Source: an uncultured Oscillospiraceae bacterium
GTDB taxonomy: Bacteria > Bacillota > Clostridia > Oscillospirales > Acutalibacteraceae
Direction: 5' to 3'
NCBI GenBank assembly: GCA_900555545.1
Contig: USLQ01000058.1
Span: 1-6,744, forward strand
DNA: 6,744 nucleotides
Made by a program: the position numbers and the translations under genes. The notes below the pieces were generated by a model. The model worked only from the letters and a program-made list of their open reading frames with translations, was not told where the DNA came from and did not search any database. Below are positions 1-6,408 of this stretch, one piece after another (the stretch's first letter is position 1; each line of letters begins with the position of its first letter).

Positions 1-1565
1 TGACACACCGGTTAAAATTTGATCTACTGCCCGGGGAAGCCTGGTTCGGCGCCAATATTAACGACGGCTGGAAGCTGCCCATCACGCAGGAGGCAAAGAC
101 CGTGACCGACACGCGCTACATCAGCAGTTACAATCAGGCGTCGCCCCTGTGGCTGAGCACGAAGGGGCGTTACCTGTGGAGCGAGAGCGGATATCTGGTA
201 AAATGGAATCGCGGCAGGGCCGTGTGCACCTCTAAAAAGGATAAAATTGAACTATTCGACGGCTTTAACACACTGCGCGGCGCCTATCTGGCCGCCAGCC
301 AAAAGCATTTTCCATTTGACGGAAAAACACCGGACGAGATGATGTTCCGGGTACCGCAGTACTGTACCTGGATCCACCTGGCTACCAACCAGCGGCAGGA
401 GGATATCCTCGCCTTTGCCCAGGGGATCCTGGATGCCGGCATGACGGCCGGTGAGCTGATCATCGACGACGGTTGGCAGACAACATTTGGCGACTGGGAA
501 TTCCACCCCGATAAATTTGCCGACCCCCAAAAAATGGTGGAGCAGCTCCATGCGATGGGATTCAAGGTCATTCTGTGGATCTGCCCGTTTGTCGCACCGG
601 AGGCAAGGGATTACGCGACGATGGCTCAAAACAATTTGCTCGTGCGGGATCGTTTTGGCCGGATCGCCCGCCGGAAATGGTGGAACGGCAGGCATCCTGT
701 GCTCGATCTCTCCAATCCCAAGGCGGTCGAGTGGTTCCGCAACACGGCAAACCACCTGATGGCTGAGTACGGCGTGGATGGCTTTAAACAGGACGCAGGC
801 GACGCCTATTTTTATAAGGATCGTGACAAAACCTTCCGCCCGGAGGTAGACGCCAATGACCAGAGCTTTCTGTGGGCGGAGACAGCGCGGAGTTATACCT
901 TTAACGAGCTGCGCGCCTGCTTTAAGGGCGGCGGCTGGGGCGTCACCCAGCGCCTGGCCGATAAGACCCACAGCTGGAACCGAAACGGTTTAAACACCCT
1001 CATCCCAAACGCACTGCTCCAGGGGTTATGCGGCTACCCCTACTCCTGCCCCGACATGATCGGCGGCGGGGAGATCAGCAGCTTTAAAGAAAAGACAGGA
1101 GACGTCTTTGACCGCGACAGGAGTGAGGCTGATTTTGACATCGAGCTGCTCATCCGGTGGTGCCAGTGCAGTGCGCTGATGCCCATGATGCAGTACAGCT
1201 TTGCCATCTGGCAGCTGAAAAATGACACGGCGCGAAAAGCATGCCTTCAGGCGGCCAAGCTGCATGAGCAGTATGCGGACCGCATTCTCGATCTGGCTCG
1301 AAATGCCAGCCGGACGGGTGAGCCCATCGTCCGTCCCCTGGAATACGAATACCCCAACGAGGGATACGCAGCCGTTCACGATCTGTTCCTGTTAGGGGAT
1401 TCCATTTTGGTTGCTCCTGTTGTGGAAAAAGGCGCGCGGCAAAAGACACTGCGCCTGCCCGCAGGCGATTGGAAATATATGCCCGATGGGACCGCCTACC
1501 ACGGCGGGCGCGAAATCACGGTGCCGGCGCCGCTCAACGTGTTGCCGCTCTTTGAGAAAATTTGA
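1..1565 (+). CDS. GH31 family glycosidase, MYORG-like alpha-galactosidase branch (5' end missing)
   Basis: This is a retaining alpha-glycosidase of family GH31, truncated by the left edge. The frame is open from base 3, so a GTG at 102 is probably not the start, although an SD-like AGGAGG lies at 88-93; conserved-looking sequence (GEAWFGANINDGW) sits upstream of it. Counting from that GTG, the TIM barrel shows LIIDDGWQ at 119-126, WWNG at 193-196, the nucleophile motif FKQDAGD with Asp231, and the acid/base motif LADKTHSW with Asp287, followed by GYPYSCPDMIGGG at 311-323 and the C-terminal beta region LLGDSILVAPV at 430-440. From memory, human MYORG, a GH31 alpha-galactosidase, has the same FKxDAGE, VDxDSxWG and LGYPFxLPDMVGG blocks in the same order and spacing. 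Both catalytic acids are present, so the enzyme is probably active. No signal peptide can be judged because the N-terminus is missing. GH31 membership is secure; galactosidase specificity is inferred, and glucosidase or xylosidase activity remains possible. Confidence 0.9.
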   Translation, partial: THRLKFDLLPGEAWFGANINDGWKLPITQEAKTVTDTRYISSYNQASPLWLSTKGRYLWSESGYLVKWNRGRAVCTSKKDKIELFDGFNTLRGAYLAASQKHFPFDGKTPDEMMFRVPQYCTWIHLATNQRQEDILAFAQGILDAGMTAGELIIDDGWQTTFGDWEFHPDKFADPQKMVEQLHAMGFKVILWICPFVAPEARDYATMAQNNLLVRDRFGRIARRKWWNGRHPVLDLSNPKAVEWFRNTANHLMAEYGVDGFKQDAGDAYFYKDRDKTFRPEVDANDQSFLWAETARSYTFNELRACFKGGGWGVTQRLADKTHSWNRNGLNTLIPNALLQGLCGYPYSCPDMIGGGEISSFKEKTGDVFDRDRSEADFDIELLIRWCQCSALMPMMQYSFAIWQLKNDTARKACLQAAKLHEQYADRILDLARNASRTGEPIVRPLEYEYPNEGYAAVHDLFLLGDSILVAPVVEKGARQKTLRLPAGDWKYMPDGTAYHGGREITVPAPLNVLPLFEKI

Positions 1566-1572
1566 CAGCGTA

Positions 1573-1596
1573 CAGCTGCCAGCTGCTGATTGTTTT
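1573..1596 (+). terminator. weak hairpin after the GH31 gene, possible terminator
   Basis: Just past the GH31 stop codon, CAGCT (1573-1577) and AGCTG (1581-1585) can form a 5-bp stem around a GCC loop. It is followed a few bases later by TTGTTTT. The stem is short and the T run is interrupted, so this is only a possible intrinsic terminator. Confidence 0.25.
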
Positions 1597-1711
1597 ACAA
1601 GGTCCATCAACCGCTCCCTATGCCCAAACCCTCCCCTATTTTTAAAGCTCACGCTGGTTTAAGTTCAGTTTAAATTAATTTATTATTTTTTAATTTATTT
1701 GTTAAAAACAG

Positions 1712-1740
1712 TCGACTTTTTTGTCTGTTTATGATAGAAT
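1712..1740 (+). promoter_or_regulatory. sigma-A-like promoter for the M28 gene
   Basis: TCGACT (1712-1717, 4/6 to TTGACA) is followed after 17 bases by TAGAAT (1735-1740, 5/6 to TATAAT). TG at 1732-1733 makes an extended -10 (TGaTAGAAT). The roughly 40 bases upstream (about 1667-1708) are almost pure A/T and could act as an UP element. Transcription would start near 1747, leaving a leader of about 30 bases before the ATG at 1776. Any start codon earlier than this, such as the ATG at 1731, would overlap the -10 box. Confidence 0.65.
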
Positions 1741-1763
1741 GCTTATACAGTATTTTATTGAGT

Positions 1764-1768
1764 GGAGG
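1764..1768 (+). promoter_or_regulatory. ribosome binding site that fixes the M28 start
   Basis: GGAGG lies 7 bases before the ATG at 1776. No comparable site precedes the in-frame ATG at 1731, so translation most likely begins at 1776. Confidence 0.8.
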
Positions 1769-1775
1769 AATTCAT

Positions 1776-3023
1776 ATGCAGGCAAAGGATGGGATCGCCA
1801 ACTACACCGAAAAGATCAAGGAGTACGTCGGCTACTGTGTGGATGAGGTTAAGTACATCTGCAAGGAGATCGGCCCCCGTGAATCCGGCAGCCCCAAGGA
1901 GCGTGAGGCACAGGAACACATGGCCGATGAACTGCGCAAATACAGCGACGATGTAAAGATCGAGGAGTTCACCCTGCACCCCAAGGCATTCATGGGTTGG
2001 GTCATTATTGTGGGAATCTTCATGATCGCCAGTGTTATCCTGTACAATCTGGGATTCGCACTGATTTCCCTGATCCTGACGGTCGCGGCCGCCATCTGCA
2101 TGATCGCGGAGTTCCTGATGTACCGCCAGTTCTTGGATCCACTCTTCCCCAAGCGCACCTCGGCCAACGTTGTCGCCGTACGCAAGCCCAAGGGGGAACT
2201 CAAGCGCCGCATCATTTTCAACGGCCACTGTGACTCTGCCTATGAGTGGTACTACACTTATCTGGGCGGCGGGCACTGTCTGGTTGCCGTGATCGCCATT
2301 GCGCTGGTCGGTCTGGCCATCACATTCGTGTGCGAGATCGCAGCTATGGCTACCGGTCACCTCATGACCGCTTTTGAAGGTGGATTTTGGAAGATTATGG
2401 GCTATGTCCAGCTGGTCTGGATCCCCTCCTACATTTCCATCCTGTTCTTCACCAACTGGAAGCGCGTTGTCCCAGGCGCAAATGACAATCTGACTGGCTG
2501 TGTCAATGCGATGGCCGTGATGAAATATCTGGCCGATAATGACATCCGATTTGAGAACACCGAGGTGCGCGCTGTCCTGACCGGCTCCGAGGAGGCCGGG
2601 CTTCGCGGCGCCAAGGCATACGCCAAAGCGCACTATGACGAGTGCATGGAGGTCGAGACCATCTTCCTCGGCTTTGACACCATCCGAGACTACGACGATA
2701 TGGCAATTTACAGCCGTGATATGACCGGAACCGTCAAAAACGATATCCGTGTCTGCCGCCTGATGAAAGAGGCGGGCAACCATGTTGGGCTTGACCTCCC
2801 GTTCAAGAGCGTATTTTTCGGCTCCTCAGACGCGGCCGCAATCTCCCAGGCTGGGATTCCCGGTGCGACCTTTGCCGCAATGGATCCCACCCCGGCGCGC
2901 TATTATCATACCCGTCTGGACACCGAAGATAATCTGGACACCCGGACGATCGAGGCGGGCCTCAACCTTTCACTGGAGACGACTTACCTGTTCGACCAGG
3001 AGGGCCTCAAAGAAAATTATTAA
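1776..3023 (+). CDS. membrane-associated M28 family zinc peptidase (aminopeptidase-like)
   Basis: This 415-residue protein carries all five metal-ligand or catalytic blocks of peptidase family M28, which cleaves peptides with a two-zinc centre. They are His151 and Asp153 in GHCDSA, Asp237 in PGANDNLTG, the Glu pair 272/273 in GSEEAGL, Asp301 in FLGFD, and His378 in HTRLD. Four hydrophobic stretches look like transmembrane segments: about 72-92, 94-115, 166-191 and 208-226. The first pair lies before the GHCD block and the second pair lies between GHCD and GAND, so two membrane hairpins flank and interrupt the peptidase fold. The N-terminal 70 residues are polar and charged, with no cleavable signal peptide. 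The start at 1776 is chosen because of the GGAGG site and because the promoter -10 covers the alternative start at 1731. The gene has its own promoter and is followed by a hairpin. Substrate and the side of the membrane on which it acts cannot be told from sequence. Confidence 0.88.
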   Translation: MQAKDGIANYTEKIKEYVGYCVDEVKYICKEIGPRESGSPKEREAQEHMADELRKYSDDVKIEEFTLHPKAFMGWVIIVGIFMIASVILYNLGFALISLILTVAAAICMIAEFLMYRQFLDPLFPKRTSANVVAVRKPKGELKRRIIFNGHCDSAYEWYYTYLGGGHCLVAVIAIALVGLAITFVCEIAAMATGHLMTAFEGGFWKIMGYVQLVWIPSYISILFFTNWKRVVPGANDNLTGCVNAMAVMKYLADNDIRFENTEVRAVLTGSEEAGLRGAKAYAKAHYDECMEVETIFLGFDTIRDYDDMAIYSRDMTGTVKNDIRVCRLMKEAGNHVGLDLPFKSVFFGSSDAAAISQAGIPGATFAAMDPTPARYYHTRLDTEDNLDTRTIEAGLNLSLETTYLFDQEGLKENY

Positions 3024-3035
3024 ATCCCATTTTTA

Positions 3036-3066
3036 CCGCCGCAGCCTTGAACTGCGGCGGTTCTGT
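3036..3066 (+). terminator. intrinsic terminator-like hairpin after the M28 gene
   Basis: CCGCCGCAG (3036-3044) pairs perfectly with CTGCGGCGG (3052-3060) around a 7-base loop, starting 12 bases past the stop codon. The 9-bp GC-rich stem is strong, and flanking A3035/T3061 adds a tenth pair. The tail (TTCTGTATAT) is only moderately T-rich, so termination may be incomplete. Confidence 0.65.
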
Positions 3067-3092
3067 ATATATAGCACCGATTAATTACATAC

Positions 3093-3112
3093 TTTTTCCC
3101 TTGCGGGAAAAA
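3093..3112 (+). other. perfect stem-loop in the leader of the CBAH-family gene
   Basis: TTTTTCCC (3093-3100) and GGGAAAAA (3105-3112) form an 8-bp perfect stem with a TTGC loop. It lies 36 bases before the ATG at 3149 and 22 bases before the ribosome binding site. It has no T run after it on either strand, so it does not look like a terminator. It may be a 5' stabilising hairpin or a protein-binding site; its role is unknown. Confidence 0.45.
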
Positions 3113-3134
3113 ATCATAAGGGATCAGCATATTT

Positions 3135-3143
3135 AAGGAGGAG
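3135..3143 (+). promoter_or_regulatory. strong ribosome binding site of the CBAH-family gene
   Basis: AAGGAGGAG lies 5 bases before the ATG at 3149. The core AAGGAGG ends 7 bases before it. It matters because it fixes the start 15 codons ahead of the catalytic Cys codon, with no other Met, Val or Leu start codon near that Cys. Confidence 0.8.
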
Positions 3144-3148
3144 CCCCT

Positions 3149-4228
3149 ATGGATCAAACAAAGCAGTATTCTTTCCCCGAATGGGATGCCGGGTGCAGCG
3201 CCCTCGGATGGAGCACCAAAGATGGCAAGCATCTGTGGGGCCGGAATATGGATTTCAACCGCATGGCGGCGGAGACGCAGGTGTGTTATATTCCCAGCGG
3301 AACACCCTATACCCCCTGCGTCTCTGCCGGAGCATCCGTTCCCCAGTACACCGCTGTGCACGCCGCAGCGGGAACTGGATTGGCCATTTTGCCTGACTCG
3401 CCCATCCTGTATGAGGGGATCAACGATCAAGGCCTAATGGGCGGCCAGCTCTATTACCGGCAATTCGCACATTATGAACAGTCCCCGCGTCCCGCAACCG
3501 TACCGCTCCAGCCGCCGCTGGCCGTGTACCATCTACTGGCCCAGTGCGCCTGCGTGGAAGAGGTTATACGGACACTTCAGGAGGACGTCACTTTAACCGC
3601 CCTCGAACTGTTCGGTGCAGTCCCTCCCCTGCACTGGGCATTTATGGACCGATCGGGGGAGATGATTATCATCGAGCCGGACAAGACCGGGCTCTCCATC
3701 TACCGGAATACCATCGGCGTGATGACCAACAGTCCCGGCTATCCCTGGCACCGGCTGAATCTGCTCAACTATGCCGGCATCCGCGATCTGGATTATGACG
3801 GAATTGATTTGGGTAGTGAAAAATTGTCCCAGTGCTTCTCCGGCAGCGGCGCTCAGGGGATGCCCGGGGACTGGAGCTCCCCCTCCCGCTTTATTCGGCT
3901 ATCCTTACTAAAAAAACATGCTGTGCGCGGCGAGGATGAAACCCAGGGGATCACGAACCTGTTCCACCTGATGCAGAACGCCGCATTCCCGCTCGGCATG
4001 GTGCGCGTGACGGAAGAAGGCCCTGCCTCACAACTGGATCAAGGGGGAATGCCTTTTGACTATACAATCTACACCGCGGCGATGTGCGCGGAATCCCTGC
4101 GCTACTATTGGATGACACATGAAAACAGCCGCATCCAGTATATCGATCTGAACGACCTGGCTACCGATGGCGTTATCCGCCAATTTGACCTAAGGCGGCG
4201 AGCGGATTTTATTTGCCGCTCCCATTAA
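3149..4228 (+). CDS. choloylglycine hydrolase / penicillin V acylase family Ntn-hydrolase (CBAH)
   Basis: This 359-residue protein belongs to the linear-amide C-N hydrolases that include bile salt hydrolases and penicillin V acylases. The N-terminal nucleophile Cys is Cys16 (GCSALGW), followed by GRNMDF with Arg32 and Asp35, exactly 16 and 19 residues later, as in bile salt hydrolases (Cys2, Arg18, Asp21). Other family positions are visible: Asn92 in EGINDQGL, Asn194 in VMTNSPGYPW, and Arg247 in SSPSRFIRL. Typical members start Met-Cys; here 15 residues (MDQTKQYSFPEWDAG) precede the Cys, so a propeptide must be removed to free it. That segment is polar and acidic, not a signal peptide, so the enzyme is probably cytoplasmic. 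It is somewhat longer than the usual 315-340 residues. Bile salts, penicillin V or another N-acyl amide are all possible substrates; the sequence alone does not decide. Neighbours give no help, as the flanking genes look independent. Confidence 0.9.
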   Translation: MDQTKQYSFPEWDAGCSALGWSTKDGKHLWGRNMDFNRMAAETQVCYIPSGTPYTPCVSAGASVPQYTAVHAAAGTGLAILPDSPILYEGINDQGLMGGQLYYRQFAHYEQSPRPATVPLQPPLAVYHLLAQCACVEEVIRTLQEDVTLTALELFGAVPPLHWAFMDRSGEMIIIEPDKTGLSIYRNTIGVMTNSPGYPWHRLNLLNYAGIRDLDYDGIDLGSEKLSQCFSGSGAQGMPGDWSSPSRFIRLSLLKKHAVRGEDETQGITNLFHLMQNAAFPLGMVRVTEEGPASQLDQGGMPFDYTIYTAAMCAESLRYYWMTHENSRIQYIDLNDLATDGVIRQFDLRRRADFICRSH

Positions 4229-4241
4229 TTCAAAAAACAAT

Positions 4242-4282
4242 TTGCGGAATACAATGTGTATGTGATATAGTTAGAATATAAT
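4242..4282 (+). promoter_or_regulatory. promoter region of the methyltransferase gene
   Basis: Two overlapping readings exist. One is TTGCGG (4242-4247), 18 bases, then the extended -10 TGaTATAGT (4263-4271). The other is a perfect TATAAT at 4277-4282 with no good -35 box. Either would give a short leader before the GAGGAGG site at 4294-4300. No terminator is visible after the preceding gene, so some read-through transcription is also likely. Confidence 0.5.
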
Positions 4283-4306
4283 CCCACCATACAGAGGAGG
4301 AACTGC

Positions 4307-5104
4307 ATGAACGATCTGTCCAAAAATGCGGCGCGCTTTTACGGCTTTGCCGGCGTATACGATCAGGCGCGGCCCAAGATGCCGCACGATCCCATAGAGA
4401 TTATCTGCCGCTATCTTGGCCGGAAGCCAGAACTTGCCGTCGATCTTGGATGCGGCACCGGGCTCTCCACCCAGGCGTGGCATGGGAACTGCGGCCGTGT
4501 TATCGGAGTGGAGCCGAGCGGGGACATGCTGGCCGTCGCCCGGCAAAAAGAGGACGATCAGCTTTGCTTTATTCAATCCTACGCCCATCAAACCGGTCTG
4601 CCGGACGCGTGTGCCGACGCTGTAATCTGCTCGCAATCCTTTCACTGGATGGATCCTGCACTCACATTGGCCGAGGTAAACCGCATCCTGAAGCCCGGCG
4701 GCGTTTTTGCCACCGTCGACTGCGACTGGCCACCCGTGTGCGACTGGCATGCAGAGCTGGTCTACTGTACCCTGTTCGACCGGGTACGCCGGTTGGAGAA
4801 AACGGATCCCGATCTGTGCGATCAGTACGTCCGCTGGGAAAAGAGCGGCCATTTGTCCAATATTCAAAACAGCGGCTATTTCCGATACTGCCGGGAACTG
4901 GTGTTTTTAAGCCGGGAGACAGGCAATACAGACCGCCTGATTGCCTTGAGCCATAGCCAAGGCAGTCTGCAAAATATTTTAAAGCGTAAACCCGCGCTGA
5001 TTGCAGATGCACTCGCTCAGTTTGAGAGCGATATCCGCAGCATCTGTGGTGAAAAGACATTTGAGATGGATTTCTGCTACCGGATGCGGATCGGAATCAA
5101 ATAG
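4307..5104 (+). CDS. class I SAM-dependent methyltransferase
   Basis: This 265-residue protein has a Rossmann-type methyltransferase domain (Methyltransf_11-like). Motif I, which binds S-adenosylmethionine, is VDLGCGTGLST at 45-55. Glu69 in GVEPS is the acidic residue at the end of strand beta-2 that normally binds the SAM ribose. ADAVICSQSFHWMD at 103-116 is the motif II region, and RILKPGGVF at 126-134 is motif III. The N-terminal stretch FYGFAGVYDQARP (11-23) is characteristic of a small-molecule methyltransferase group related to yeast Crg1 and trans-aconitate methyltransferases. The C-terminal 125 residues (from about 140), starting with CDWPP, form the substrate-side part and name no substrate. 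GAGGAGG at 4294-4300 supports the start. No membrane segments are seen. The methyl acceptor is unknown. Confidence 0.88.
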   Translation: MNDLSKNAARFYGFAGVYDQARPKMPHDPIEIICRYLGRKPELAVDLGCGTGLSTQAWHGNCGRVIGVEPSGDMLAVARQKEDDQLCFIQSYAHQTGLPDACADAVICSQSFHWMDPALTLAEVNRILKPGGVFATVDCDWPPVCDWHAELVYCTLFDRVRRLEKTDPDLCDQYVRWEKSGHLSNIQNSGYFRYCRELVFLSRETGNTDRLIALSHSQGSLQNILKRKPALIADALAQFESDIRSICGEKTFEMDFCYRMRIGIK

Positions 5105-5122
5105 GAACAATGGATCATCCCG

Positions 5123-5148
5123 AAAAGGCTCCCCTTGTGAGCGTTTTT
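5123..5148 (+). terminator. probable intrinsic terminator after the methyltransferase gene
   Basis: GCTC (5128-5131) pairs with GAGC (5139-5142) around a 7-base loop. After one G-G mismatch, AAAA (5123-5126) pairs with TTTT (5144-5147), inside a run of five T (5144-5148). The short GC core makes it a modest terminator, but the position just past the stop and just before the next promoter fits. Confidence 0.45.
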
Positions 5149-5149
5149 C

Positions 5150-5178
5150 TTGTACCTCCCAAAACAAGTGTTTATAAT
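5150..5178 (+). promoter_or_regulatory. sigma-A-like promoter of the GNAT-NUDIX-NTP-PPase operon
   Basis: TTGTAC (5150-5155, 3/6) and a perfect TATAAT (5173-5178) are separated by exactly 17 bases. Transcription would begin near 5185, about 25 bases before the ATG at 5211. No later promoter is seen before 6639, so this one probably drives all the genes to about 6624. Confidence 0.65.
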
Positions 5179-5210
5179 AGACGTATCTACTGTGCGAAAG
5201 GGAACAAAAA

Positions 5211-5657
5211 ATGGACAATCCAATTCACGTGCGCGCTTTCCGCCTTAAGGATCTGGATTCCGTCATGGAACTATGGCTGAACGCCAACCGCCAGGCCCAT
5301 CCTTTTATTTCCCCCGCCCACTGGGAACAGAATCTTGATTTGGTGCGCAGCCTGATTCCGCAGGCCGAGGTGTACGTATCCGGTGCGCCAGGTGTGACCG
5401 ACGGCTTCATCGGGATCACGGAGGGGAACTACATAGCCGGGCTCTTTGTCGCCGAACAGTCCCGCGGACATGGCATTGGAAAAGCCCTGATCAACCATGC
5501 GAAGCGGCTGCATCCGCTGCTAAAGCTGCACGTCTACCAGAAGAACAGCGGCGCTGTCCGCTTCTACCTGCGGGAGGGGTTTACCCGTGCGGCGGAACAG
5601 ATCGACAGCGCCACTGGGGAATCCGAGCTGCTGCTCGTGTGGGAAAATAAAGTTTAA
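5211..5657 (+). CDS. GNAT family N-acetyltransferase (YjaB-like)
   Basis: This 148-residue, single-domain acetyltransferase would move an acetyl group from acetyl-CoA to an amine. The pyrophosphate-binding motif A is RGHGIGKAL at 85-93, just after the strand AGLFVAEQ at 76-83. Motif B, YQKNSGAVRFYLREGF at 109-124, carries the usual Asn and Tyr. The N-terminal part (LWLNANRQAHPFIS followed by LVRSLIPQAEVYV) resembles E. coli YjaB as I remember it, so it is placed in that branch. The ribosome binding site AAAGGGA at 5197-5203 lies 7 bases before the ATG. It is the first gene of the operon; the next gene starts 14 bases after its stop. The substrate is not known. Confidence 0.88.
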   Translation: MDNPIHVRAFRLKDLDSVMELWLNANRQAHPFISPAHWEQNLDLVRSLIPQAEVYVSGAPGVTDGFIGITEGNYIAGLFVAEQSRGHGIGKALINHAKRLHPLLKLHVYQKNSGAVRFYLREGFTRAAEQIDSATGESELLLVWENKV

Positions 5658-5671
5658 AGGAGGGCCTCTGC

Positions 5672-6109
5672 ATGGTTCGTTTCCATGAACACGTAGATGA
5701 TTCGCTGCTTCGGTTTGCCGTCATCTGCGCCCAATATCAGAATCAATGGCTCCTGGTCCGGCACCGGGAGCGACACACTTGGGAGTGCCCCGGCGGCCAT
5801 CGGGAGCCGGGCGAAGATATTGACGCCGCTGCACGGCGCGAGCTCTGGGAGGAGACGGGCGCCCTTCACTTCCGACTGCAACCGGTATGTGCCTACTCTG
5901 TCGTCACCCCGGATACAGAGACCTACGGGATGCTGTATTGGGCCAAAATTGACGAGATGGAGACGTTGCCGGACTTTGAAATTGCCGAGGTACGGCCGTT
6001 TGACCAGTTGCCGGATGAGTGGACCTACCCGGATATTCAACCGTACCTGATAGAAAAAGTCAAAAAGGTTTTGGAAACAAAAGGAGTCTATTCCGATGAA
6101 AGTTTATAA
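5672..6109 (+). CDS. NUDIX hydrolase
   Basis: This 145-residue protein contains a complete Nudix box at residues 42-64 matching GX5EX7REUXEEXGU: Gly42, Glu48, Arg56-Glu57-Leu58, Glu60-Glu61, Gly63 and Ala64. It binds Mg2+ and cleaves a nucleoside diphosphate linked to another moiety. All catalytic residues are present. The preceding strands (FAVICAQYQNQWLLVRHR, 15-32) and the WECPGGHREPGE turn are typical of MutT/ADP-ribose-type members. Its ribosome binding site AAAGGAGGG (5656-5664) overlaps the stop codon of the upstream acetyltransferase gene, and its last 14 bases overlap the next gene, so translation of the three genes is probably coupled. The substrate could be an oxidised dNTP, another NTP or a nucleotide sugar. 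The context with an NTP pyrophosphohydrolase favours nucleotide clean-up, but that is inferred. Confidence 0.92.
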   Translation: MVRFHEHVDDSLLRFAVICAQYQNQWLLVRHRERHTWECPGGHREPGEDIDAAARRELWEETGALHFRLQPVCAYSVVTPDTETYGMLYWAKIDEMETLPDFEIAEVRPFDQLPDEWTYPDIQPYLIEKVKKVLETKGVYSDESL

Positions 6110-6404
6110 AAAGCTCGTCCGGGACCGCATCCCGGACATCATGGCGCACAACGGGGAACGGGCGCACTTCTCCATCCTGAACGATGAAGACTATCTGCGC
6201 GAGCTGGACAAAAAGCTCACCGAGGAGACGGCCGAGTATCAGGAGAGCAAGGAACTTGAGGAACTGGCTGATATTTTGGAGGTCTTGGAGGCGATCTGCA
6301 CAGCCCGCGGCCATTCTGTTGAAGAACTGTACGCCGTGCGCTCAAAGAAGCGGTCCGAACGCGGCGGATTTGAAAAGCGACTATTTCTGGAATACAAGGA
6401 ATAA
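6096..6404 (+). CDS. MazG/HisE-like nucleoside triphosphate pyrophosphohydrolase
   Basis: This 102-residue all-alpha protein resembles small phosphoribosyl-ATP-pyrophosphohydrolase-like house-cleaning enzymes, which release pyrophosphate from NTPs. The opening KLVRDRIPDIM (6-16), the LREL-DKKLTEE helix and the ending ERGGFEKRLFL (88-98) are hallmarks of that group. The metal-binding ExxE and ExxD pairs are Glu44/Glu47 and Glu56/Asp59 (EETAEYQ and EELADILE). The ATG at 6096 lies inside the end of the NUDIX gene (14-base overlap) and is preceded by AAGGAG at 6081-6086, 9 bases away. It is not a histidine-pathway HisE by context: no his genes are present. The likely role is hydrolysis of non-canonical or surplus NTPs; the substrate is inferred from the family. 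Confidence 0.87.
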   Translation: MKVYKKLVRDRIPDIMAHNGERAHFSILNDEDYLRELDKKLTEETAEYQESKELEELADILEVLEAICTARGHSVEELYAVRSKKRSERGGFEKRLFLEYKE

Positions 6405-6408
6405 AATT

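Noticed and set aside
88..104. AGGAGG followed by GTG as the real start of the GH31 gene
   Set aside because: The frame is open back to base 3 and encodes family-like sequence there, so the SD-like string is probably just Gln-Glu-Ala codons.
252..971. 239-residue minus-strand frame opposite the GH31 gene
   Set aside because: A shadow of the GH31 coding sequence with no family motif and no promoter or ribosome binding site.
1672..1696. AAATTAA / TTAATTT inverted repeat in the AT-rich gap as an operator
   Set aside because: Pure A/T inverted repeats are expected by chance in such sequence; it is better explained as an UP-element-like tract.
1731..1775. Upstream ATG extending the M28 protein by 15 residues
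   Set aside because: It overlaps the promoter -10 box and lacks a ribosome binding site, while ATG 1776 has GGAGG 7 bases upstream.
1755..2783. 342-residue open frame on the minus strand opposite the M28 gene
   Set aside because: It is antisense to a gene with all M28 catalytic motifs, has no ribosome binding site and no recognisable domain; long antisense frames are expected from GC-rich third positions.
3047..3075. TTGAAC and TATAGC/TATATA as a promoter for the CBAH-family gene
   Set aside because: The -35 would lie in the loop and stem of the terminator hairpin and the spacing only fits a poor -10; too weak to list.
4271..4867. 198-residue minus-strand frame over the methyltransferase gene and its promoter
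   Set aside because: It covers the methyltransferase coding strand and its promoter, and its composition reads as antisense; no domain seen.
4450..4956. 168-residue + strand frame inside the methyltransferase gene
   Set aside because: Out-of-frame product rich in Arg and Cys, without motifs, inside a well-supported gene.
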